Position numbers and translations under genes: made by a program. Under the pieces are notes generated by a model. That model was given only the letters and a program-made list of their open reading frames with translations. It made no database searches and had not been told where the DNA came from. From Symbiodinium kawagutii (lineage: Eukaryota; Sar; Dinophyceae; Suessiales; Symbiodiniaceae): DNA of 64,000 bases. How positions within the stretch are numbered: position 1 is the stretch's first letter; each line of letters begins with the position of its first letter. This document shows, one piece after another, positions 48,301 through 60,300 of this stretch. Where the stretch lies: NCBI GenBank assembly GCA_009767595.1, contig VSDK01015592.1:242080-306079 (forward strand). The letters run 5' to 3'.

Positions 48301-51300
48301 CTTCTCATTCATCATGAATCAACCATGAACCGTCAATCGTAGATATCAATTCACCACTCATCAACCACTAATCAACCACCATTGACCAACCATTAGCCAT
48401 TAATCAACCAGTAGTCAACCATTGTCCAACCATTATCCAACCATCAACCAACCAACAACCAACCAACAACCAAACATCAACCAACCAACAACCAACCAAC
48501 AACCAATCATTAACCAACCATCAACCAATCATCAACTCACCATTTACCAACCATTTCCCAACCATTAACCAACCATTAACCAACCATTTCCCAACGATTA
48601 ACCAACCATTACGACCCCATCTTCAACCATTCCAACCATCCTTGGGCCTCCCCTCCTCGACCTCGCCAGGGATTCTGGGACGTCTTGCCCTTGCACTTGC
48701 TGCAGTGCGAGACCTCAGGGCCGCCAGTGGCGAGGGAACAGAGGCAGGTGGTTTTGCATATTAACCAGCTATGGGTCAAGCAGTTAACCAACCAACCAAT
48801 GGGGGTAACAACCAGTGGTTAACTAGCTGGTTAATGGTTAATGATAGAGTATAATAAGCAGCAATAGTAGGGGATATAAAGGATATACCACCTATATATG
48901 GCTATGGGTCAATATTAGGGGATAACAATGGTTAATTATGGTTAATGATGGTTAGCCAACCAATAATGGTTGATAAAAGGGGATGATAAGTAACAATAGT
49001 AGGGGGATATACCAGCTATATATGGCTATGGGTCAAGCAGTTAACCAACCAATAGTAGCTGGTTAATGGCTGATGATAAGGGATGATAACCAACAATAGT
49101 AGGGGGATATGTACCAGCTATAGATGGCTATGGGTCAAGCAGTTAACCAACCAACCAATGGGGGAAATAACCAGCAATAGGTAAAACAAGCTGGTTAATG
49201 ATAGGGGAACCAGGGGGACTAAGGGTTTTGACCCACAGGAATATGAAACAGTTACTCGTAGGAGGTTATAGGAGGGTGTTATACTGAAGAAAGGAGGTTT
49301 TATAGGAGGGAGTAAGGTTTCATAATAGGGGTTTTATACAAAGTTATAATCAAAACCGGTTAGAATAGTGATGATCGTTTTTTATTCGCCATTCATGAGT
49401 ACCATTTATAATGATTAATCATAGGGGAAAATAATTGGTGAAAAAAAGCGAGCAATCATCCATGATTTACACGGTAAGATGGGTTTTGAATGGTTCTATA
49501 GGGGGTTGCAATGGTTAATCATACGGATAAACAGGGGATACTCACCAAGAACAGTAGTGAAACAATCATTGATGATGGGTATAACGAGAGAAGCCATACA
49601 TAATGACCAAGAATGATCGGGGATATACCACCCATATGCCAACTATTGACCAGTAACGAATGCTGTTGACTGGTTGGCTGGTGATGAATGCTGGTGACTC
49701 AAAGGGCTAGTGGCGAATTGGCCAGTTCGAACAGAGCGGGGACAAAGCAGAAGCTTGGATCTTTATTGAAGCACTGGTTGGTGGTTTGATTGGCAGTCTT
49801 ATTTTCCCAAATGTATTAACCAAGGGTTGGTTGGTTGACTTGCGCATATTTTTCACGACGGCGACGAACCAGCAACCAGTACTAGTCACACATGATTCTT
49901 GCTCATCCCCTAAAGTTGACCACCCGTTTCACCATAGTCAGCAATAGAAAATCCCATGGTTTCCCTAGAAAATCCCATGGTTTCCCCAGAAAATCCCATG
50001 GTTTCCCCAGAAAATCCCATGGTTTCCCCAGAAAATCCCATGGTTTCACTAGAAAACCTCATGGTTTCCCTAGAAAATCTTTTGGTTTCCCTAGAAAATC
50101 CCATGGTTTCACTAGAAAACCTCATGGTTTCCCTAGAAAATCTTTTGGTTTCCCTAGAAAATCCTATGGTTTCCCTAGAAAATCCCATGGTTTCCCTAGA
50201 ACATCCCATGGTTTCCCTGGAAAATCCTATGGTTCCCTGGAAAATCCTATGGTTTCCCTAGAAATTTTCATGGTTTTCCTTCAACATCCTATAACTAACC
50301 ACATGTTGGTTGAACCACCATCCATCATCCATGAACCATTCCTCCCTCCGACGCCGCCGCTTCGCGGCTCAGGCATCACCACGTGAGCCCAACGGAGCTT
50401 TCGGTGATGATTTCGGGCTCCTGCGATCCAGATCCGCAGGTGACCTGGGGGGAGCTGCTTGGGAACTGCTGGGTCTCAACCAACCTGGGCCGGCCTGAAA
50501 TGATGGTTGTTGCTAGGGTTGTTGCTGGGTTTCAACTCAACCAACTGGGGGGGGGAACACCTTAGGAACACCTTAGGATCTCAACCAACCTGGCTCTGTG
50601 AAGAAGAAGTTGCGGCACTTCAGGCAATTTCTGGATTGAAACGATCATATCTGAGCAAAGATGCGCCAGCGTACAAGTTGCTGATGTGGGTGGGATATGC
50701 AATGCATGTAGACGCCATCATACTGTACCTTTCGGATCGACGTGGAAACAAGAGATTCACAAGCACATGGAAGCTTTGAGACCGAGAAGAAACATCGAAG
50801 TTGCTTGGGCTGACATATGAATCGTTGGTGTTTGAGAAGATGGCAGCCTTGAGAGCAAAAATACCCGAGGACAGGTGGAGCGAATCCACTCTGATCAGCC
50901 TGCCTGAAATGATGGTTGGTTGCTAGGGAAATGTCTGGAAAATGATGGTTTTTAGCGGGGAAATGTTGGGAAAATGATGGTTGTTTCAGGATTTTTATGG
51001 GGGATTTGTACTGGTTAATTGGGGATATTGACAAACAATAATGGTTAAACAAATACTGGTTGGTGGTTTGATGATCATTTCTGATTTTTCGTAGTATGCG
51101 GGGATGGCTGGTCTATGGACTGATACTTATCATAGGGGTTGAAACCACCAACCAGATACACATTTCTTCGATTTGGTTTGCTTGACAGCTGCCATCTTGG
51201 TGCCTGAATCAACCCTTGACAGCTGCCATGTTGGTGCCTGCATCAATCCTTGGTTGACCTTCATCAAGTCTCATCCGTTGGTTGACCTCACCATCATGCC

Positions 51301-54300
51301 CTGGTTGACCCTACCATCAACCCGTTGTGGACCTTAGGGCAGCCATCATCCACAAATCCTTGCTACAACAGCTGGATGGCTCCAGGAGTGGAGACTCTAC
51401 AGCAGCAGCTCCTCCGCTCGTGTGACTTGGCACCAGCAATGCTAGTGGCTGTTGGATATTGTGAGAATGGTAATGTGTAGATTGTAGCCTGGGCAATCAT
51501 CCATTTATGGTGGATTTTCCATTGCCATGTTGGTTCACCAGAGAGTATTAGCTTAAACTATACACACAAGCTAAAGCTATATTCATCGTTTAGCAGTGTT
51601 TGCATGATATACAGTAGCTATTGGTATAACCCTTATACTATAAATATGAGCATTCTCAATCACTGGAGTGATCCACAACCATGAGCCACCTGTAAGCAAT
51701 GGTTATGAATTAGACATTGGTTTAGAAGAGTTGTACACTTGTCCATGCCGGTGATAACAATCACTGGGCTGAAATCACAAAGCTTTGATAGCAACAACAC
51801 TAGCCAAGAACATTTTTAATGATAACTACAGCAGGCACTTATCAGTATAGCCATCCACGGTAGTAAGAAATTGGGGTAGTGCCCTCAACAACAGTATAAT
51901 CACAACGTTGTACACCACTGTTTGAGTAAAGGGTGGCAAACAACAATGGTTGACTCATGTTTAACTAATAGCTACTATTAGTCAATGAATGGCAACAACG
52001 GTAACAACCAACAAAAGAAACACAGCGGTGCAATCAGCAAAAGCTAGCAATTTTTGGGACTAGGCCCTGAATATAGCTAATACTGGCTAATAACGATGGT
52101 TAATAGATTAATAGTAATGGTTCATAATGGCTAATACTGGCTAATAACGATTAATAAAGGTTAATACCAATGAGTAATGGTTGATAGCCGTTAGTACATG
52201 CTTAATACAAAGGTTGAATTTCTGGTTGATAGCCATCAGCAATGATTCATAAATGATTGACATTAGTGAAACCTGGTTTCTGAAATGATGCTTAGCACCA
52301 ATACATGCTTGACGGTTGCTTGATGATTCGTACCTTTCGGCACCTCAAGCTGTGGCTTCTGCCGAGGCGAACAAGCTTCAAAAGCAGGTCCGTCCGAGCG
52401 GATGCGCGACGCAGATGGACCCTGTTGGCAGCAACGCCCTGGAGCTGATGTTGGTGAACAGAACTTATTGCTGGGGTGATTTCTACCAGTCCTCCAGGGG
52501 TACCCAGCTGGAGCCCGCCAAGGTTGTGCAAGGTGACGGAGAAGCGGTGTGTTTATTTTGATACGGATTTCAATCGTCAGGATTGATAGAGCGACATAAC
52601 ATGACATAGTCAAGGACAGGGGAATCAAGGTAGAGCCGCTTGCAGCGAAACAGCCAATGTGGAATTGACCCCAAACTGGTTGCCCATAGCCATACCCCAA
52701 GCAACTAGTAGCTGATATCCCTATAATCAACTATCACCCATGAAGTCAGCGGTTGTGAATGCCCATACATCATGCGGGCTGAATGATTAAGCCAAACTGC
52801 TTGGATTTTGTGAAAAAAACATGATTTCCAGACATGGTGAGTGGAAAATTCTACAGGAAAACCTCACAAATGGGTGTTTCTCAAAATCAAGGACCCCCAT
52901 ATCATCCAACATCAACCGTTTGCAGTAATAACCTAACTAATATATAACTAATAGCTGTTTAATTAACCAATATTGTTGGTTAACTTCTCCCCTATTCTGA
53001 ACCATTCTAAGCCACTATAAACCAACCAACAGTAATATTTTTTGTTGGCATATCCCCGGGATTATTGGTGATTCTCCCTTTCTTAATAACCATTATCACA
53101 TCATGAACCATTCAAAAACCAACTAATAGCTGTTTAATGGTGAACTTCTCCCCTATTCTGAACCATTATAAGCCACTGTAAACCAACTATTTTTTTGGAG
53201 ATGCCCAATTTAAGAACCCCCCGAGCGTGTTGGTTGAACCAGCTTCCGGCACGTCGATCTGGAACCAGGTGGTCGAGTGGCGCGGCATCCCAGCGCCCAG
53301 CAGTGGTTGGGGCCGGTGGATACAGCATTGGCTGGTTGATATTCTGGTTGGTTATAACCCATTAATAGTGATAAATAATGATGGTTAAGCAACTACTGGT
53401 TGGTTGATGTTGCTGGGTATTTTGTGTTGTTTGAGAAGTTCTGGTTGATTTTGTTTGGTGTTCGTTCATTCGTTTTGATTGAGGTGTTCTTTGTTTCGGT
53501 TGATGCTGCCGCCCCAATTCGCTTATGGGCATGGACACTTACCTCTCAGACTCTACAGAATCGAGTCACAGCTATGGATATGCCCGGGTGCACGATTGGA
53601 TCCACAGATGATAAGTGCCAAGATCTGAATTGACTTTACAATGCCAAGCAGAAGGCGATAATCATGAATCATCAATCATCATCAATGGATTTATCCGTTT
53701 GTTCATAAGCCCACCCCCCCAGTTTGCCTGCTCAAATATGGTAGTGGGGTATTCATATAAATTCAAAAGTTTGGGATCAAGATTCACACACAGGGTTTTG
53801 ACTACAGCCCTTATGGATCCAGCATTGATACGGGTGGACTCGATTCGTCAGTGTAAGGATGTCGAGTGGTTGGGTCACGATCATCACAGACAGGTTTTGA
53901 CCATCGCTGAGAGGTGGTGATGAGTGATGGCTTTGGAATGGTGATAGCGGTGATATCGAGAGGGAGAAACCACGGGCGAACATGCTTCAATCCGAACCAG
54001 CACAAAGAACTAAAATGGATTTACCATGATTTACCCTCTGATACTGACCTGGTTGCGTGGAAAATTCCAACCAATTATTCATTTCGTTTCCTACTGTTTC
54101 CTGTAAACATGCTGATCTTTAGCTGGTCTACTTCTTGGAAATGCTGGATTTCAACTTCCAGGGCACCGTTGACCAGTCGTGACAGTGCCCTGGACAGAGT
54201 CAAGAGGATGGACCTTTCGAGGTTTTGTTTTTTTGGCTGGGCTTGTTGCGATATTGAACCAGGCCGTAGGAAATCCATGCTGGCCATATTTTGATGATCT

Positions 54301-57300
54301 AGCCATTGACAGGTGTATTAGCGTGGTTGCCCCCAAACAGTTGATTTCGCCTGAGTACGAAAATCACATTTTGTTGGAAGCTTAAAGGGTACCCATGATT
54401 GCGTGACAGCCATTAATCAACCCAATTTTACCACGAATTCACCATCCAGCATCCACCATTGAACCATCAAATACCCATCAATTACCCATCCAGTACTCAT
54501 CAATTCTTCGCCATCCATTACCCATCAATTACACATTAATTATTAGCCATCAATTAGCCATCAAATACCCATCAAATACCCATCAATTACCCATCAATTA
54601 ACTATTAATTAACACTACTTGGATGGTGCACGTCCCGTCAGTCAACCATCAGCACCATCCCAGCTGTTTCCTTCCAAGTAAGTGCGCTGGAACGTCCACA
54701 GGTTCTGGGAAGCGGTGCAGACAGATCTCAATGCCGGGGATCCGAGAGCCGAAACGGCGACCAAGCAGTCACCGGTGGCGTCGAAACAAGAAGTCGTGGT
54801 GCTTCAGAATGCTTGGGGAATGATCATTCATAGTGGTTGATTACGTAAACTGTGGTTGTTATGATTAATGATTATCACCCACTATTATGATCGATCGTTG
54901 ATTATGCTTGAGGATATGATTAACAGCTATCAATCATACAACCATTATAACAGTTATAATCAATAATGAAATCCAATATCAACAGTTAATGATATGAATA
55001 ATTGGGTTGTAATTATTACTCATTCATGAGGTGGTTTTTTTTCTAAATGATCACCCACTATTGTGATCGATGGTTGGGTTGCGATCGTAGTTGAATTGGT
55101 TGATTGATTTTGATGATCATTAAACAAATACAAAAAATGCTTGAACTAGTTGAAAATGATGATTTGTTCAGTGATCATTCAACAACGTAGTGATGATGAT
55201 CATTGATAATTAGTCGTTAATGATCACTCAATAATTGATGGCTTGAACTAGTTGAGGATAGCGAACCAATTCAACCAATTGAGAATAAGTCCTCAATGAT
55301 GGTTGATGATGATTAGCACTGGTTAATAGTAATGGTGAACTGGTGGTTGATCACGGTCGATAACGGTCAGCCGTCTAATGATGGTCGATTAGCAGTGATT
55401 GATAGGGGTTGATAGTGGATAAGAATGGCTGGTGGTTTCAAATAGGCAACTCTAATAATCATTTGCTTTGGAAAGCTTCAGCCATCATCAATCTTACCCC
55501 TTCCTTACGCAACCTTAACCCTGACTTTCGTCTTGCTGTCGAAAATCTTCAAACCACCAACCAACAACCACCAAAACACCATCCCAATTTTGCATCAAAC
55601 AAATGATCATAAATGAGCATCAACCACCACTAGTCAACCATTCAATCCCATTAATTCACCATAAAACCACCATCAACCACCACTAGTCAAACCATTCAAT
55701 CCCCATAAAACCACCATAAAACCACCATAAATGACCATAAAACCACCATCATTGACCATTCTTAGCCCCCCTTTGGGTGGCCCCAAAAACTGCCCTGACC
55801 TCTGGGGTTCCCGGGGCAGAAGTCGGAGGCCGAGCAGCGCTGCCGGCTCCTCCGCTTCGCCACCGGGTCCAGTCGGCCGCCACCAGGCGGGGAAAGGTGG
55901 TGATCCATGGTGAAAGGTTAGGTCATGGGTGAATAGTGGTTCACAATGGTTCAGAATGGTTGATGATGGTTAATAGTGGTTAATAGTAGGGAATGATAAC
56001 CAAGAATGATGGTGAATGGATGGTTGGTGGTTAATAAAGATGGATGTTGGTGGTTTCATAGGGGTTATAAGCCATGAATAGTGGTAAATGATAAGGGGAT
56101 GATTGGCAACAATAGTGGTTAAACAACTGCTGGTTAACAACTGCTGGTTGGTGGTTTCAAGCATTTTGTGTTTTCCCGCTTGTAATTATTAACAACTTAG
56201 CAAGTGGTTGTTGACTAATATTTTTCATAGGGGTTAATCAATGGTTGATGGTTGGCTTAACATGACTTTGAGATGGTTGATGACTAATGGTCATTCATGG
56301 ATGTTAATGGTGAATAGATAGTGATTTCATGGTTGATAGATGGTTTATATTGGTTTACATTGGTTTATATTGGTGTATAGATGGTTTACGTTCGTTAATA
56401 GATAGTTTATGGATGGTGAATAAAGGTTATAATGGCTGAGGATGGCTAATGGTGGTTAACAAGAAGTTGATGAAGGATTGGTTAATGGGTAGTTAATGGT
56501 GGTTTGTTCATGGTGCATAATAATAGTAATAATCACAATAAAAGTAATGATATACCAACCATATATTAGGGGGGTTCTCAAAATAGGGATGCCCGAAGTC
56601 ATGCTTGGTTTCTTAGTGAAAACGAGCAAGTATTGATGGATGATTTGGGGGTCTACTATTTTGAGAAACACCCAAATGGTTGATAATGCTTATTAATGGT
56701 TATAGATGCTTATTACAATTAATGGTTAACTAACCATCTACAAAACATATCAGTTGTAATAAACCATTTATAGATGGTTTACCACTGTTTATAGATGGTT
56801 GATGAACGATGACTATGAAATTCATTGGTTAATGAAGTTGTGGGGAAGAACGAACGGTAGAAGCTGCAGGGAGGCTGTGGCGGTATCAGGTTGTGATCGA
56901 AGCTGTCCGGTGGACATGAAGGACCGACTTAGACAAACCGCGAATGTGCGAGGTAAATGAAGGGCGGTTCATGATGGTGAATTGTTGGTTAATGAGTTGA
57001 TGGTTTGACACTGGTCAATAGGGTTTACGGATGGCTAGCAATGGTTAATGAGAAATCGTTGATGAAGGGTTTACTTTGTGGGTAGTTAATGGTTGAATAA
57101 GAATTAAGAGTACTTGATTCATGTTGATGATTAGGCAAAGGTTAGTAGATGGTTTGGTATCAACCATTACTCATAGATGGTTACGAATGCTTCATGTTGA
57201 ATTGGTTGTTAATTTGTGGTAAATCTTGAGAACGCAATGGCTTTGGATAAATAATCAGATTGGTTAATTGATCAATGGTTAGTAATGATGAGAACGCTAA

Positions 57301-60300
57301 TTTATGTTGGTCATATAGTGGTTGATAGATAATCATATTGTCAGTGTATTTTTGATTATTCTTAATAGATGGTTTGTCAATGGCTAACAATGGTTACAGT
57401 AATAATGGTTAGGTAAATTCATGGGTAGTTGATGGTTACTGCTCAAGCAATGGCGAATCCATTAATGATTCGTTAATGTTTGATCTTGGGTCTATAGTGG
57501 ATTATTTGATGGTTAGTAGTTCATTAACGGTCAAGTAATGGTTAATGAAGGGTGACCTATTGGTTAATTAGTGGTTAATTGATCTGTGTTAGCCATTGCT
57601 AGTTAATTTTAAAGGTCGCGGAATGATTGATCAATGGCTAAATTCACGTGTTGCTGGTTTTGTGGTTACTTAATAACTAGTTGTTGAATGATTATTAACC
57701 AATGGAAAATCTAAGGGAATTAGTGGTCAATTTTGAGTAACAAGGGTCCATCCATGATTACTTATATGTTACTCGACGGTCGATTCATGGTTTATCAATG
57801 CTTCAATATTTGCAAAGAGTGGTTGAGTACTGCCTAATAGGCAATGAGGGTTCATTCATCGGCAATGCATTGTTGCTTAATGATTCAATGACTGTAACAG
57901 GAGCTGATTTGTATGGTGGTTTTTAGCCGGGCCAAATGTGGACATGGTAAATGAATGGTCAATTGATGGATGACTGGTGGTTATTCAGTGGCTCATTGAT
58001 GTGTAAATAAGCGAGTATAACCATCATGAAGCATCGCTATCACTTATGTTGTCCAACCCCAATCCGGTTTAAACACCGGTTACTTTGACACTGTTCATGG
58101 GGGAATATCCAAAGATATCATCAGCAATCATCATAACCAACCATCATGAGCTATTCATCATCAACCATCACCAACCAAGTGTTACGCCTAATTCTAAGTT
58201 GGTTACAGTACTAGACCCTTCAACTAGTAAATGTCTCCTCTAATTTGCAGTCACCCCCTTTATAACCTAAGTGAGCCATAACCATTGGTAACCCTCACAT
58301 CAACCATAACCAATATTGACCATCATCAATCATCTTAAACCATGATGAACTAATCGCAGTTAACGACCTAAACAGGTGGTTACCCTGTCCCTGGCAGTGC
58401 CACAACGGCGTTGATCAGAGGCGGCTTCGCTGAGCTGCGACCACCCTTTGCAGTGGAAGTGTGGCTGGGCGCAGCAGCAAAACATAAAGAATCTCATCCC
58501 AGGAGTCATATGGCTATGGGTCAATATCAACCAACCAATAATTGATTTCTGATAATTGGATTATGATAATTGGATATATGTTTATGATAATTATACCAAC
58601 CAGCCATATCGCAGGAGTCATGGAGATTCCTGATTATGATAATCGGATTATGATTATAGTTATCCCAGGAATTATGGATTATGGGATTATGGGATATCAA
58701 TCAATGATTATGATTGGTCAATGATTATATATCATGTAGCTAAATTGGTTTGTAAACCATTATCCTAGGTTTTTGAACCATTGTATAAATCATGTAGATA
58801 ATGGTTTACTATAGCAATCATGTGAACATTATACAATGATTGATAAAGTTTGGATTATGTATTGGTTGATAGTGGTTATGGTTAATCAGTGGATAGTAAT
58901 GCTATGATGTGCCATGAGTTGACAATGTTTAGATAGTAGTTATATGGATTATATAGTGATGATATAGTGGTTGATACTGGTTGCTATCAGTCCACGGATC
59001 ATAGTGTTGCCCAAAATTGATCGCCAGTCGGCATCCCGGCGGCGATTTTCTCAAAGGCCTCGCAGTTGTGTTCAGCATATCCTTTACGAAGAATTGCAAC
59101 AACTATGCTAAACCGACCTGATCAACATGTGCTGAGCAAGTTTCTATAGCCAACCAAGTGTTTTCCAAACTGACCAGAGTTACCCAACTGCGAGGAAAAC
59201 AATGGGATGAAAAATAAGCTGACGTAGATCCCCATCAGCGGTTGGTGTAATGAGATTCGGTATTCTGTGGCAAAGCAGTTCGCTATTACTGACTGGAACA
59301 GGGGATGAAAAAACAACTATACTGCATCCTTCAAAACAAGGTGCAGAAGAAAAACATGAAGAAACCCAGTGTTTTTTTGCCCACTACCACGTGCCCCTTT
59401 GCTCCTACCGTTTTCTTCGATTCAAAAGACCAGTTGTGTGTACCGTCTCAGTTCACATTGTTTGCAAGAGACCTGGCTGCGCATCGTTTCATGTTTGCCA
59501 AAGCCATGCTGGTAAAAGAAATAGTTTGTAATGGGTCAGTACGGTAGTGATTGACTAGTAAAGGATGTGAAGGACAGGTGTCCGACTCATGAGAGCCGAC
59601 TCACAAGGCCGCAGCCTGCGGGTGAAAGCTGGTGGAAAAGGAAAAGGTAGAGCTCCAGTTACTGGAGGTGCAGTTGCGAGTGGAAAAGGCGGAGGGAAGA
59701 GTTCCTCCACATCCCGTTCGGCACCACTTGTGCTTAGCTATGCTGACCTGAACAACAATTTGGGGCAGATTAGCCGCGTGCTTGGAGCCTTCAGAGCATA
59801 CAATTAGAACACACTTGTCATTGTGGACGCTAATGGACGAAAGCGAATGTCAACTGTGGCGATGCATCAGGTAGGGACACTGCTTGACACAGTATTCAGT
59901 GCTCAAGTTGGACGAGGACCTGGAGCAACCTTGTCAATCATTAAACCGAGGTGCAAACTTGAAGCAATCGCACTTGAAGGAATCGCAAGTTAACGCGAGC
60001 AGTCTATGCCGAGTGATTAGTGCTGATGTGACATTCTCATCATCATTGTGGCCATTAAATACTGCTGACATGATCGTACCTATTTGGGCCGAGCAAGTCA
60101 ACTTGATAGGGCACATGCCGAACCCTGGAAAGCTCTTTCTTCTTGCCAGGGACTTTGCACGCGGGCATCGCGAGTACACGCCAACGTTGCCAAAAATCTT
60201 AGACCGCTTTCAGGTTCTCTGTCAGCAAAGCCGTAAACCCCCAACGCAAACCAACCAGGTTAACCAAAACTAACAAACCCACTAGCCAACCACCAGCAAC

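Larger units (their letters stand above)
55900..58060. repeat. Long GATGGTTAATGGTTGAT intron start
   Basis: More than 2 kb of imperfect ATGGTTGATGG, TGGTTTATATTGG and AATGGTTAAT units after the LLRFATG exon, then a switch at about 58120 to CATAACCAACCATCATGAGC ahead of the next exon. Confidence 0.85.

Noticed and set aside
52263-52730. 155-codon minus-strand ORF
   Set aside because: No recognisable content and opposite to both genes; open by composition.
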